Position numbers and translations under genes: made by a program. The notes beneath the pieces are model-generated. The model did no database searches. It was given only the letters and a program-made list of their open reading frames with translations, and had not been told where the DNA came from. A stretch of 64,000 bases of DNA, taken from assembly GCA_963668655.2 (NCBI GenBank), contig CAXXPQ010000001.1, positions 620,001 to 684,000 on the forward strand, read 5' to 3'. Shown piece by piece: positions 42,712-52,309 of this stretch (its first letter is position 1; each line of letters begins with the position of its first letter). This DNA is from G963668655 sp963668655 (GTDB lineage Bacteria; Myxococcota_A; SURF-8).

Positions 42712-45700
42712 ATGAAACGGAACGGATTGTGGATCCTTCTGCTGCTCGCCATGCTCGCGCTGGCGATCGGATGCAGCAGTTCGGACAACAACGACACCGA
42801 TGGCGACGTGGACGGCGACGTGGACGGTGACGTGGACGGCGACGAAGACGGCGACACGGACGGAGACGGTGACACGGACGGCGACACGGACGGAGACACG
42901 GACGGTGACACGGACGGCGACACCGACGGAGACACGGACGGCGACACCGATGGCGACACGGACGGCGACACGGACGGCGACGAAGACGGCGACGTGGACG
43001 AGGAAGTGCTGGTCTGCAATCACCGCACGCTGAACCAGCCGGCCAACTATCCCTGCAACCTGCCGGAAGAGTGCGAAAGCGGCCTTTGCCTGAGCGCGGG
43101 CGACGACTGGACCACCTTCTGCAGCCAGGACTGCACCACCGAAACCTGCCCCACCGGCATGGACTGCGTGGACGGCGGGGATCTGGGCATGGTCTGCGTT
43201 CCCCAGGGCGACACGCTGCCCGGCGACGCCAGCTACGATATCTACAATGTTTGCAACGCGGACGAAGACTGCGCCGGCGGCTGGTGTCTCCAGTTCGCGG
43301 GCTGGATCAAGTTCTGTTCCAAGGAATGCGCGGACGATTCCTCCGTCTGCGGCGACTGCGGCCGCTGCTACGATGCCTCGGACACGTCCATCGGCACGGA
43401 AGTCTGCGTTCCCATCGGCGTGCTGGGCGTGGGCGAGGAATGCGGCTACGACATCGACTGCGAGGAAATGCTCTGCCTGGGCGATTATTGCAGCGAAACC
43501 TGCACCATCTACACCCGAGGCGAAGACGACTCTTGCCCGGACGGCTATACCTGTACGCCCATTCCGGACGAGGACACCAATCTCTGCATTTCCGACGACG
43601 ACCTGAATCTGGCCTTCGGCGACGCCTGCGAGAGGGACTTCCAGTGCGCCTCCGGATACTGCCGCGACTACACCGGCGACGGTGCCGTCTGCACCGAGCT
43701 CTGCACCTTTGACGATCGCGCCACGGGCGACAGTTGCCCCGACGACTTCACCTGCATCGACTTCGGCGAGGAATTGCTCTGCGCCCCCAGCAGCATGGTG
43801 GGAAAGACCTTCGGTGAAACCTGCACGGAAGGCTGGCAGTGCGACACCGGACTTTGCGAGGACGTACTGGGAACCATGATGTGCGTCACGAACTGCCTGA
43901 ACGAACCCTGCGGCGAGGGAACCTGTACGGACTTCGGGCCGATCCTGATCGACACCAAGCTGGAACTCTGGGACGCGGCCGGAGCCGATGCGCTTACCAG
44001 CAACGACGACGGCGGCCAGAGCGCCTTCTCGAAGATCACCCGCACGTTCGACACGGCGGGAACCTATTACGCCCACGCGTTCGGTTACAGCGCCAGCGTC
44101 CAGGGTCCGTACTACATGCTGGTCACCGACGCCTCCGGCGATCCCGCCATGGGAAGCGAAACCGAGGCCAACGACGACAGGGCCGGCGCCAACGCCATGA
44201 CGATCCCGGGGCAGTTCTACGGCATGCTGGAAGCGGACGGCCACGACTGGTTCTCCTTCGACGTGACCGCCGGCATGGAACTGGTGCTCGAAACCCTTCC
44301 CGTCAACAAAATGCTGTGCATCCCCAGCGACCTGGTGAACACGGTGCCCTACGGCGACGCCTGCGAGATGGACTTCCAGTGCGCGGGCGATGACGCGCTT
44401 TGCTTCAACGACTTCTGCACCATCATGTGCACGGACACGTCCGAATGCACGGACGGCATCTGCGCCGAGTTCGACGGCTACGACGACAAATACTGCGTGC
44501 CGGAAGATATGATGCACACCATCGCCACGGGCGATGCCTGCGACTTCGATTGGGAGTGCGTGGAAGACGACTGCTACGAAGACGATTTCTTCGGCTCGAT
44601 GTACTGCACCCAGACATGCGATGAAACCAACCTCTGCCCCGAGGGCCTGACCTGCCATGAAGGCATCTGCGTCATGAACGCCGACGGCGGGCAGTATCTT
44701 TATTCCGTCTGCCGCACCGGCGACGACTGCGAGACGGACACCTGCGACGACGGCCGCTGCACCAGCGTCTGCGCCAACGACGGGGAGTGCGAAGGTTCCG
44801 CCGACATCACGCCGGTGGAGAACGGTTTGTGCTACGCCTGCGACGGAGAGGACGCCAACTGCAACACGGGCGACGGCACTGCCAATCTCTGCCTGACTTC
44901 CGACGGCGGCGATAGCTGGTTCTGCGGCGTGGACTGCTCCGCCGATCCGGATTCCTGCCCGGCGGGCACCCGCTGCTACGCCATCAGCAGCTGGTTCGAC
45001 ACCTATTACCAGTGCGCTCCGGTCTCCCTGAGCTGCGACGGAATGGCCGGCTGCAACAACGCCGGATTCTGCCAGCTTCCGCGCGGCGGATTCGGCGCGG
45101 ACTGCGACGAGGATCTGGACTGCACCACGGGCGTCTGCGCCAACGACATGTGCAACATCGACTGTTCCGTGGCGGCCGACTGCGGATGCGACTACTACGG
45201 CTGCGACGGAAGCAACCATTGCGCCTTCACCGACAACGGCGACACCATGGAAACGGAGCCCAACGGCATCGTCGCCGAGGCCATGTTGCTCGACGCGTTC
45301 CCGGCCACGGTGATTTCCGAATTCACCCCGACCGAGGGACAGATGGATATCGACCTGTTCAAGGTGGATCTCCTGGCCGGCCAGGTTTTCAGCGCCGAAA
45401 CCGCTTCGTTCTGCGGAACGGAATCGGATACGGTCATGCGTTTCACGAACGCCGATGGCGTGACCCTGGAAGGCTGGCAGAACGACGACATCGACGGCTG
45501 GAACGGAGACTACTTCAGCCGCCTGACCGACTTCGTGGCCGAGGCGGACATGACGCTGTACATCGAGGTGCGCCAGTCCGATTACGTGGACGGCCTGCTG
45601 GAAGGCAAGTACCTCTTCCTGGCCGACGTCTTCACCCCGGCGATGAACAACACCTGCGACGGCGCGATGGCGCTGACCGCCGGAACCCACGACTTCGATT

Positions 45701-46869
45701 TCGAGGCGGCCACCGACAGCTACACCGGCGAGGACTGCTCCGGAACCGACACCCCCGGTCCCGACCTGGCCTACTCGGTCACGGTGGATCCGGGTCAGTA
45801 CGTGGAAGTCACCATGGAAGCCGAATTCGACGCCGCGCTGTACCTGGTCACCGACTGCGCGGACATCGATACGTCCTGCCTGGCCGGCGCGGACGAGGGC
45901 ATGCCGGAGCACGTCATCTATCAGCACCCGGCGGACGCCACCGAGGCCGTCACCATTTACGTGATCGCCGACAGCAGCTACCGCGCGGCGGACTCGTCCT
46001 TCAGCCTGACCGTGACCTTCTCCGGCGGCGATGTTCCGAACAACGACATGTGCGGTGACGCCCAGACCATCGAAAACGGCCAGACCTATGCCGGAAGCAC
46101 CATCGGCGCGGCCAACGACTACGATCCCGGCGATGAAGGCTGCGCCGAGGCGGCCATGCCCGGCGCGGACGTGGCCTACACCTTCACCATGAATCCGAAC
46201 CAGATCTTCGTCGCGAAGCTTCACGGCTATCCGGCGGATCTGTACCTGGTGACCGACTGCGCCGACCTTTCCACCTGCCAGGCCGTGGGCCTGGGAGGCG
46301 ACATGCGCTTCGTCTACACCGGCGGAACGGCCGCCACCTTCTACCTCATCGTGGACAGCACGTTGCCTCTGGAAGAAACGCCCTCCCGCCTCGGCAACAT
46401 GGGAAGCTTCGACCTCGAAGTCACCATCGCGGATCTGCCCGCCGGAGACAATTGCAGCGATCCCATCGATATCCCGACGCTCCCGGCCGAGATCAACGGC
46501 GACAATTCGCTGTTCACGAACTACTTCGACGTCTCCGAGGAAAGCTACTCCTGCACCGGCTACCAGATCGCCGGTTACGACGTGGTGTACACGGTGGAAG
46601 TCCCGGACGGCGAGGAACTGATGGTCACCGTCACCCCGGCCGAAGGCGTGGACCTGGGCGTCTCCCTGATGCATACCTGTCAGGTTCCCGTGGAGGAAAC
46701 GCTTTGTCTGGGCGGTTCCGACGAGAACCTGGACGGAGAGGCGGACACGTTCTCCTGGGTGAACGACACCGGCGCGGCCGCGAACGTATTCCTGGTCGTG
46801 GACGCCTGGTCCGCCGACGAAGCGGGCGCCTACACCCTGAACGTGGAATTGGCGGCCAGCACCAAGTAA
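42712..46869 (+). CDS. 1385-aa Asp-Gly- and Cys-rich surface lipoprotein
   Basis: The ATG follows AGGAGGTTCGG. The leader ends in Leu-Ala-Ile-Gly-Cys21 with Ser-Ser-Ser behind it. Residues about 30-96 are an almost pure Asp-Gly-Asp-Thr spacer, encoded by a DNA tandem repeat. A Cys-rich region (about 100-840) follows, with many Cys-x5-6-Cys-x4-Cys units (Asp-x-Glu/Gln-Cys-x-Ser-Gly-x-Cys) as in Dickkopf/EGF-like bacterial repeats. It is interrupted by one beta-domain and followed by three or four beta-sandwich domains of the PPC type (Asn-Asp-x-Cys, Ala-Tyr-x-Phe-Thr-Met). No enzyme domain is visible. Likely a long adhesive or structural protein on the cell surface, Ca-binding through the Asp-Gly stretch. 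Confidence 0.9.
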   Translation: MKRNGLWILLLLAMLALAIGCSSSDNNDTDGDVDGDVDGDVDGDEDGDTDGDGDTDGDTDGDTDGDTDGDTDGDTDGDTDGDTDGDTDGDEDGDVDEEVLVCNHRTLNQPANYPCNLPEECESGLCLSAGDDWTTFCSQDCTTETCPTGMDCVDGGDLGMVCVPQGDTLPGDASYDIYNVCNADEDCAGGWCLQFAGWIKFCSKECADDSSVCGDCGRCYDASDTSIGTEVCVPIGVLGVGEECGYDIDCEEMLCLGDYCSETCTIYTRGEDDSCPDGYTCTPIPDEDTNLCISDDDLNLAFGDACERDFQCASGYCRDYTGDGAVCTELCTFDDRATGDSCPDDFTCIDFGEELLCAPSSMVGKTFGETCTEGWQCDTGLCEDVLGTMMCVTNCLNEPCGEGTCTDFGPILIDTKLELWDAAGADALTSNDDGGQSAFSKITRTFDTAGTYYAHAFGYSASVQGPYYMLVTDASGDPAMGSETEANDDRAGANAMTIPGQFYGMLEADGHDWFSFDVTAGMELVLETLPVNKMLCIPSDLVNTVPYGDACEMDFQCAGDDALCFNDFCTIMCTDTSECTDGICAEFDGYDDKYCVPEDMMHTIATGDACDFDWECVEDDCYEDDFFGSMYCTQTCDETNLCPEGLTCHEGICVMNADGGQYLYSVCRTGDDCETDTCDDGRCTSVCANDGECEGSADITPVENGLCYACDGEDANCNTGDGTANLCLTSDGGDSWFCGVDCSADPDSCPAGTRCYAISSWFDTYYQCAPVSLSCDGMAGCNNAGFCQLPRGGFGADCDEDLDCTTGVCANDMCNIDCSVAADCGCDYYGCDGSNHCAFTDNGDTMETEPNGIVAEAMLLDAFPATVISEFTPTEGQMDIDLFKVDLLAGQVFSAETASFCGTESDTVMRFTNADGVTLEGWQNDDIDGWNGDYFSRLTDFVAEADMTLYIEVRQSDYVDGLLEGKYLFLADVFTPAMNNTCDGAMALTAGTHDFDFEAATDSYTGEDCSGTDTPGPDLAYSVTVDPGQYVEVTMEAEFDAALYLVTDCADIDTSCLAGADEGMPEHVIYQHPADATEAVTIYVIADSSYRAADSSFSLTVTFSGGDVPNNDMCGDAQTIENGQTYAGSTIGAANDYDPGDEGCAEAAMPGADVAYTFTMNPNQIFVAKLHGYPADLYLVTDCADLSTCQAVGLGGDMRFVYTGGTAATFYLIVDSTLPLEETPSRLGNMGSFDLEVTIADLPAGDNCSDPIDIPTLPAEINGDNSLFTNYFDVSEESYSCTGYQIAGYDVVYTVEVPDGEELMVTVTPAEGVDLGVSLMHTCQVPVEETLCLGGSDENLDGEADTFSWVNDTGAAANVFLVVDAWSADEAGAYTLNVELAASTK
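42799..42999 (+). repeat. Tandem GAC-GGC-GAC-type repeat coding Asp-Gly-Asp
   Basis: Units of 12-18 bp such as GACACGGACGGC repeat about 15 times with small changes. Length change by slippage would alter the spacer without breaking the frame. Confidence 0.9.
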
Positions 46870-46903
46870 GCGAACCGCATTCCGTTTCCCTTGCGGAAAC
46901 ATC

Positions 46904-46934
46904 GGGGCGGGCCTTCGGGTCCGCCCCTTTTTTT
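46904..46934 (+). terminator. Intrinsic terminator
   Basis: GGGGCGGGCC-TTCG-GGTCCGCCCC with a UUCG loop and seven T. It ends the Asp-Gly lipoprotein transcript. Confidence 0.95.
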
Positions 46935-47097
46935 CGCGCGTTCGCCACGGAGGTTCCCCGTTTCCCCGTCCCCTTTCCTTTGCCGGGTTTTCCCTTTCCG
47001 TCAACAATCGCTTGAGCACGGGGGCTCTCATGTTGTATAAACGGAACCGTAACGCGTTTAAAACATTTCACCGCCCTCATCTCCGGGAGATGACTCC

Positions 47098-48144
47098 ATG
47101 AAAAATCAATGGACACGGTTTCTGCGAATCGCCCTGATCGGCTGGCTCCTGGGATTTCCGGCGGCTTGCGGCGATTCCGATTCCACGCCGCCGGCTGACG
47201 GAGATTCGGACACGGAAGCCGCGGCTTCGGACGAATCGGACCGGGATCTCTCGGATGGAGACGCGGAGGTGGACGCGGAATTTTCGGAAGATGGAGACGC
47301 GGACCCGGATCCGGACCGCACGGAGGGGGAAACGGACGCGGACGGCGGCTTCTGGCCTCAGTTCGGCCCGGACCACCCGCTGCTTTCCGGATCCTTCCGC
47401 AACATCGCCCATCGCGGCGGCGGCCGCCTGGCTCCGGAGGAAACGCTTCCGGCGTACGAGCGTGCCTTGGCGGAGGGAGCGGACATGCTGGAAATGGACC
47501 TGCATGCCACCTCGGATAACGTGGTGGTGCTGCACCATGACGCCACCGTGGACCGCACCACCGACGGTGAAGGGCTCATCCGGGAGATGCCTTTCGAAAC
47601 GTTGCGCACGCTGGATGCCGGATACCGCTTCACGGCGGACGGAGGCGAGACGTATCCCTTCCGTGGAACGGGTGTCCGGGTTCCCACGTTCGAAGAGGTG
47701 CTGGAGGCTTTTCCGGATCAGGTGTTCACGGTGGAAATCAAGCAGATCGAGCCGTCCATCGTGGACCTCGTGCTGGACGTGCTCGACCGGACGCATATGA
47801 ATCGCCGGGTGATTCTGGTGTCGTTCTCGGACAGCGTGGTGCAGGATATCCGCGAGAAACGGCCGGATCAGATCACGGGAGCCGCCACCGGAGAGATGAT
47901 TCTGTTCGCCGCCTTGAAGCCGGAAAACCTGGACGATTACCGCCCGCCCTGTCCCTTTTTCCAGATGCCTTCTTCCGACGCGGAACAGGTGGCGCTGGCT
48001 CACGATCTGGGGATTCGGGTGCAGATCTGGACCGTGAACGGCGAAGCGGAGATGCGGGAGTGGCTGGCCATGGGTGTGGACGGCATCATGACCGACGATC
48101 CGAGTCTCCTGGAACGCGTGCTGACGGAAGCCGCGAGCCCGTAA
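47098..48144 (+). CDS. Glycerophosphodiester phosphodiesterase lipoprotein
   Basis: 348 residues. The leader ends in Pro-Ala-Ala-Cys24, followed by an acidic Asp/Ser/Glu spacer to about residue 83. The GDPD domain follows: His-Arg-Gly (about 103-105), Glu-Glu-Thr, Glu-x-Asp (about 132-134), His-His-Asp (about 146-148), and Glu-Ile-Lys further on, then Val-Trp-Thr-Val-Asn and Thr-Asp-Asp-Pro near the end. These are the metal and substrate residues of the family. It hydrolyses glycerophosphodiesters to glycerol-3-phosphate and the alcohol, here on the cell surface or in the periplasm. Confidence 0.9.
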   Translation: MKNQWTRFLRIALIGWLLGFPAACGDSDSTPPADGDSDTEAAASDESDRDLSDGDAEVDAEFSEDGDADPDPDRTEGETDADGGFWPQFGPDHPLLSGSFRNIAHRGGGRLAPEETLPAYERALAEGADMLEMDLHATSDNVVVLHHDATVDRTTDGEGLIREMPFETLRTLDAGYRFTADGGETYPFRGTGVRVPTFEEVLEAFPDQVFTVEIKQIEPSIVDLVLDVLDRTHMNRRVILVSFSDSVVQDIREKRPDQITGAATGEMILFAALKPENLDDYRPPCPFFQMPSSDAEQVALAHDLGIRVQIWTVNGEAEMREWLAMGVDGIMTDDPSLLERVLTEAASP

Positions 48145-48166
48145 ATCCCCGGTACGCCGCGATTTT

Positions 48167-48994
48167 TCAGGACACGCCGGGGACGCCCTCCGGTTCCGCG
48201 AGCCGAAGTTCCTTCAATCGCTTCTTCCGTTTCAATCCATGGCGTACGGCGGTCAGCATGCTGGCGCTTCCCACCTGCAAGACCTCGTCGCCGTCGCCGA
48301 AGTTCATGATGCCGCGATAGAAGCGGTTCAACCCCGGCTTGCGGTGCTGGTAACGGACGTCCTCGGCCTCCTTCTGGAAGACGGTGTCCTTCACGCTCCC
48401 GCGAAAGACGAAGTGCTCGGGATCGAAGGTGGAATCGACGTGGATGTAGATCTTGTCCCGATAGTATTCGTCGATGGCCTTGGCGATACGCGCGTGGGTG
48501 CGCGTGGGACGCGCGGCCATCAGGGGCGAGGGAAACACGTTGTCGAAATGCAGCGCCACGTTGCCCAGGGAACTCAGCACCGCCGCGCAGTTGCTCACCC
48601 ACAGCCGTCCCAGGGGGCGATAGCGGAACAGATAGCCGCCCACGGCCTTGCGGGTCAGGAGGTGCGTCAGGCCGGAGGCGCGATCTTCGGGGCGTACGCA
48701 GGTCAGTCCCAGGTGCATCACTTCGCCCACACCTTTGACCGGCAGCAGGATGGTGGAGCAGAACCCGGCGATGACGCCGTCCTTCCGGATGGCCAGGGCG
48801 ACAACCTTGTCGGAGAGTTCCTCTCGGGTGCCCCGCATGATCTGATAATCCGGGACGCTCTCGAAACAGGTGGCCGCCGTGTCGCGGATCTTGGCGGTGA
48901 ACCGTTCCCGCTGGATGTCGGTCAGCCATTCGCCGGGCCGCACCAGCAGTTCGATACGGTACGGAATTCCCACGGAGGTTTTTCGGTGTTTCAT
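48167..48994 (-). CDS. GNAT-like acyltransferase domain protein
   Basis: 275 residues; the ATG at 48994 has GAGGAG before it and overlaps the stop of the upstream acyltransferase gene by 4 bp. The central part (about 70-130) has a strand, Ile-Ala-Gly-Phe-Cys, then Leu-Gly-Leu-Thr-Cys-Val-x-Pro-Glu-x-Arg, then a Gly-Leu-x-x-x-Leu-x-x-Arg helix, which is the acetyl-CoA-binding pattern of GNAT folds. As it is coupled to a PlsC-type gene, a role in making N-acyl amino-acid or similar lipids is attractive. The substrate is unknown. Confidence 0.65.
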   Translation of the reverse strand: MKHRKTSVGIPYRIELLVRPGEWLTDIQRERFTAKIRDTAATCFESVPDYQIMRGTREELSDKVVALAIRKDGVIAGFCSTILLPVKGVGEVMHLGLTCVRPEDRASGLTHLLTRKAVGGYLFRYRPLGRLWVSNCAAVLSSLGNVALHFDNVFPSPLMAARPTRTHARIAKAIDEYYRDKIYIHVDSTFDPEHFVFRGSVKDTVFQKEAEDVRYQHRKPGLNRFYRGIMNFGDGDEVLQVGSASMLTAVRHGLKRKKRLKELRLAEPEGVPGVS

Positions 48995-49830
48995 ACGCTC
49001 CTCTCTTTTTTCTGATTGCGAGCGGAATTCGGAAGTTCCTGAAATCGCACGTTCCGATCGATCCATTCCCAGGCCCGAAGGCGAAGACGCTCGGGATCCG
49101 TATCGACGAGGACGGGGCCGAAGGCGATGCGGACGTCGATTCCGGGCCGGGCGAAGACCCGCAGAAAATGGGCCAGAAAGGTGTCGTCGCCCACCCAGGC
49201 GTCCTGGGCGTTTTCATAGGAGACGGCCACGGGGATGACGGGGATGGCGCCGTCCGCGGCGATGCGGAAGACGCCCTTCCGGAAGGGCAGAATGCCCGGC
49301 CCCGCGTGGGTGGTTCCCTCCGGATAGACCACCACGCCCAGTCCGTTTCGAAGGCGGCGGGTCACCGCCTCCCGGGCTCGATGGCGGCTTTGCGGGTCGT
49401 CCCGGGCGACGAAGATCGTGCGCACCACGTTCGCCGACCAGCCCACCACGGGCCAGCGGCGCAGTTCCGCCTTGGCCATGAACGTGGCGGGCGCGCGGGC
49501 CAGCAGGGGAATGATGTCGATGTACGAGCGGTGGTTGGAAACGAAAAGGGCCGCCCCTTCGGGGGGACGGCCTTCCATGCGAACGGACAGCCCGCAAAGC
49601 TTCTCCAGCATCACGGCCCACTCCCGGGCCTGTTGCTGGAAAAACGACTCCGGATTTCGCACTCCCCTGGCGCGGACGGCGGCGGCGGCGGTCTTGCCGA
49701 TGCCGTATCCGAGAAACGCGCCCAGTCTCCGCAGCGCGCGGACGCGCCCGGAGATCGAAACGGATTCACGCGCCTCGGCGGGAAAGGCCGCCTTTTCCAT
49801 CGCGCTCCGAGCCGTGATTCGTCTGTCCAC
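48991..49830 (-). CDS. PlsC-type 1-acylglycerol-3-phosphate acyltransferase
   Basis: 279 residues. Motif I is Asn-His-Arg-Ser-Tyr-Ile-Asp (about 97-103; the family has His-x4-Asp), and Pro-Glu-Gly-Thr-Thr-His lies about 70 residues later. A Phe-Arg-Lys-Gly-Val-Phe segment follows, as usual. It acylates a lysophospholipid or a related acceptor at the inner membrane. Transcribed before, and overlapping, the GNAT-like gene. Confidence 0.88.
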   Translation of the reverse strand: MDRRITARSAMEKAAFPAEARESVSISGRVRALRRLGAFLGYGIGKTAAAAVRARGVRNPESFFQQQAREWAVMLEKLCGLSVRMEGRPPEGAALFVSNHRSYIDIIPLLARAPATFMAKAELRRWPVVGWSANVVRTIFVARDDPQSRHRAREAVTRRLRNGLGVVVYPEGTTHAGPGILPFRKGVFRIAADGAIPVIPVAVSYENAQDAWVGDDTFLAHFLRVFARPGIDVRIAFGPVLVDTDPERLRLRAWEWIDRNVRFQELPNSARNQKKERSV

Positions 49831-50031
49831 CTTCCCATTCCTCCGTCCGTTCGGGTCGGTGGTACATTAAATGGAAAGGATTAGATCGCCGTTCGAAGCG
49901 CCGGAGAAATCCGTTAGAAGAATTCGAGGAAGGAAAAACCGAAAGCAAACACATCGGCAACAAACGGCCGTGCCCCGGGGGGCTGGAAAAGCGGAGACGG
50001 ACCGCGCCGGCGCCGGAACGGGCGGTTCGCG

Positions 50032-50340
50032 TCAGGATTTCACCTCGCCGCCCGCCTCGTTCTCCACCGAGGACACCTTGCCGGAAAGGCGGTTCACCGC
50101 TCCCCGGCGATCGTCGATCTTGATGGACGTGCTGACCCTTTCGGATTGGGCGGCCATGTTCATGTGGACTTTCCGGATCAGGTCGAACACCGCGTCGGCT
50201 TCGCCCTCGATGATCGTGCCCATGGCCGTGAGACGATAGTCCAGGCCGGACTCGCGGATGATCCGGATGGATTGCGCCACGTATTTCGAAAAGCCTTCGT
50301 TCGTCTTGTCGATGGGGGTAACCGAAATTTCCGCCAGCAT
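50032..50340 (-). CDS. Thiamine-binding/MTH1187 (DUF77) family protein
   Basis: 102 residues from the ATG at 50340, with AAGGAGG in front. The start Glu-Ile-Ser-Val-Thr-Pro, Ser-Gly-Leu-Asp-Tyr-Arg-Leu-Thr-Ala-Met-Gly-Thr-Ile-Ile-Glu-Gly and the Ile-Arg-Lys-Val-His helix define the small ferredoxin-like MTH1187/YkoF family, which binds thiamine or related ligands in the cytoplasm. It follows the FGE-like gene on the same strand by 38 bp in the opposite order. The 200 bp to its left hold no visible gene. Confidence 0.85.
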   Translation of the reverse strand: MLAEISVTPIDKTNEGFSKYVAQSIRIIRESGLDYRLTAMGTIIEGEADAVFDLIRKVHMNMAAQSERVSTSIKIDDRRGAVNRLSGKVSSVENEAGGEVKS

Positions 50341-50378
50341 GCCTCGCCTCCTTGTGGTTTCCCGATGGAATCGCCCGC

Positions 50379-51488
50379 CTATTCCGGATCCTTGCAGCAG
50401 CGAAATCCCTTGGCCGAGGGATTCCAGGTGGCGTCGTAATCGCAGCGATGGTAGGTCTGGCTGTCCGAGCAGTTGTAGGCCCCGCCCCGCCAGTGGTTCT
50501 GGCCGTCGTCGGTGTCCACCAGTTCCCAGACGTTGCCGTTGATGTCGAACAGGCCGTATTCGTTGGTGCAGTTCAGAAAATACCCCGTGGGCTTGACGCC
50601 GAAGGCGTCCACCCGCCCGCAGGCGTAGTAGCAGCCCGCGAAGGGGCAGGTCTCCGCATCCTGACAGGTGGAATTGGCTCCGCAGGTGCAGTTGGTGTCG
50701 ATACCGTTGCAGGTGGCGGGCTCGTAAATCTCCCCATAGGCGTAGGCCGTTTCGTCCGGACCGCCGCAGGCGAAGACCCATTCGTCCAGGCCGCAGAGCC
50801 GCTTACCCGCGCCCTGACAGGCCGCCACCGCCGTGGCCCGGGTGACGGAGAACCAGGGCTGCACGAAGGATCGGCTGGTGGCGCGGCTTCCGTCGGTTCC
50901 CTGGCTGGACCAGCTGGCGTCCGGGCGGCTGGCTTCGTACCGATCGATGCAGAAATCTCCCACCAGAACCATCTCGGGCGGACAGGTGACGGCCTCCGTC
51001 TCCGGCTCGGGCTCCGGCTCGGGCTCCGGTTCGAGGTCGTTTTCCCGGTCGGGCTCCCGGTCCGCTTCGGTCTCCGTGTCCGGATCGGATTCGGCTTCGG
51101 AATCCGCATCGGGTTCGGCATCATCGTCGCCATCCGGATCCATCTCCGTTTCCACTTCCATGTCCGGTTCCGGATCGGGATCGAAATCGCCGTCCGCTTC
51201 CTCTCCGTCCAGATCCACATCTCCGTCCGGATCCGGCAGACAGCCGCCCTCGTCCGAATCGCCGGGATCCGTATCGGGTTCCGGCTCGGCGTCCGGATCC
51301 GGGTCCGCGTCCGCATCTCCGTCCACGGCGGAATCTCGCCCGTCTTCGTCTCCGTCGGGCGCATCCGCCCGGTCGCCGTCCGTGGAATCGCCGTCGTCGC
51401 CCGAAAGGCAGCCGCCTACCGCCGTCAGCCCGCAAAGCAGAAAAAGCCAGAACGCAAGACTCCACCCGTATCGCTTCATTTTCCGCAT
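50379..51488 (-). CDS. FGE/sulfatase-modifying-factor-like lipoprotein
   Basis: 369 residues from the ATG at 51488, which has AGAGGG before it. The leader ends in Val-Gly-Gly-Cys27. An acidic Asp/Glu/Pro spacer of about 130 residues follows. The rest (about 160-369) is a formylglycine-generating-enzyme-type domain: Met-x-Leu-Val-Gly-x-Phe-Cys-Ile-Asp, Leu-Cys-Gly-Leu-Asp-Glu-Trp, Gly-Asn-Val-Trp-Glu-Leu, Trp-Arg-Gly-Gly-Ala-Tyr, and a final Gly-Phe-Arg-Cys-Cys. Many extra Cys suggest disulfides. Most such surface members are not real sulfatase activators; function open. Confidence 0.85.
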   Translation of the reverse strand: MRKMKRYGWSLAFWLFLLCGLTAVGGCLSGDDGDSTDGDRADAPDGDEDGRDSAVDGDADADPDPDAEPEPDTDPGDSDEGGCLPDPDGDVDLDGEEADGDFDPDPEPDMEVETEMDPDGDDDAEPDADSEAESDPDTETEADREPDRENDLEPEPEPEPEPETEAVTCPPEMVLVGDFCIDRYEASRPDASWSSQGTDGSRATSRSFVQPWFSVTRATAVAACQGAGKRLCGLDEWVFACGGPDETAYAYGEIYEPATCNGIDTNCTCGANSTCQDAETCPFAGCYYACGRVDAFGVKPTGYFLNCTNEYGLFDINGNVWELVDTDDGQNHWRGGAYNCSDSQTYHRCDYDATWNPSAKGFRCCKDPE

Positions 51489-51700
51489 GTAAACCCTCTC
51501 GCGCAACCTCGCGGCGTTCCGCCGCCATTCCGACTCGTTTCATATCATCATGCGCCTGAAACCATCCGCCGTCAACCACCGGATCGTGTTTTTTACGCCT
51601 TTCGGCCTTTTCCGTCATCGGCGAAGCGTCCTAAACCATTGACAACCGGGCTCGTTTCATGCTTTTCTTTCGGCGAACAAGGACAATGGAGGACGTTCCC

Positions 51701-52276
51701 ATGGAGACGTTGATGAATTACGCCCGATCGCTGGGAGTTTCCGACGTTCGGCTTTTGTCCGTGGATCGGATTCCCATCGAGGACGCCTTGCGTCTGCATT
51801 GCGAATCCCCCCGTTGTCCGAACTATGGAACCAGCGCCAACTGCCCGCCCCACGGCATGACGCCGACCGCGTTTCGCGAGTTTCTTGCGGATTATTCCCG
51901 TGTTCTGGTCTTCAAGTTCGATTTCCCGCTGACGGCTTTGCAGGATTCGGAACGCTGGAAAACCGTTTTCCGCCTGCACGACGGCACGGCCTCCATCGAG
52001 CACGAGGCCCGGAATCTGGGCTACGCGCGCGCCCAGGGGTTTTCCTCCGGCGGATGTAAACATACCTTTTGCCGGGAATTCGACGGCTGCATCGTTCTGG
52101 AAAAGAACGAACCTTGCCGGTTTCCGGACAAAGCACGGCCCTCGCTTTCCGGCATGGGCGTGAACTGGCACGAAATCTCCCGCCTGCTGGGCTGGCGGAT
52201 GCTGAAGGATGAGGAAGGCCGTTCGGATTGGGCGGCCGATACGGTGATGCTGGCGGGCCTGGTTTTCGTGGAGTAG
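51701..52276 (+). CDS. DUF2284 metal-binding protein
   Basis: 191 residues from the ATG at 51701 (GGAGG 9 bp upstream); in-frame ATGs at 51686 and 51659 are also possible. The Cys pattern Cys-x4-Cys-x2-Tyr-Gly-x-x-Ala-Asn-Cys-Pro-Pro-His (about 35-53) and later Cys-x3-Phe-Cys and Cys-Arg-Phe-Pro are those of DUF2284 proteins, which bind iron-sulfur or other metals and often accompany corrinoid metabolism. A MetE/UROD-like gene lies 3 kb away. Confidence 0.85.
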   Translation: METLMNYARSLGVSDVRLLSVDRIPIEDALRLHCESPRCPNYGTSANCPPHGMTPTAFREFLADYSRVLVFKFDFPLTALQDSERWKTVFRLHDGTASIEHEARNLGYARAQGFSSGGCKHTFCREFDGCIVLEKNEPCRFPDKARPSLSGMGVNWHEISRLLGWRMLKDEEGRSDWAADTVMLAGLVFVE

Positions 52277-52309
52277 GGATAAGCTGGGGAGTCTTTGTGA
52301 CGCTCCGTG

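Noticed and set aside
42670..47031. A 1453-codon open frame on the minus strand
   Set aside because: It is antisense to the Asp-Gly lipoprotein, has no lipobox or known domain, and arises because GAC/GGC-rich codons give few stops on the other strand. The plus-strand gene has promoter, ribosome site, signal peptide and terminator.
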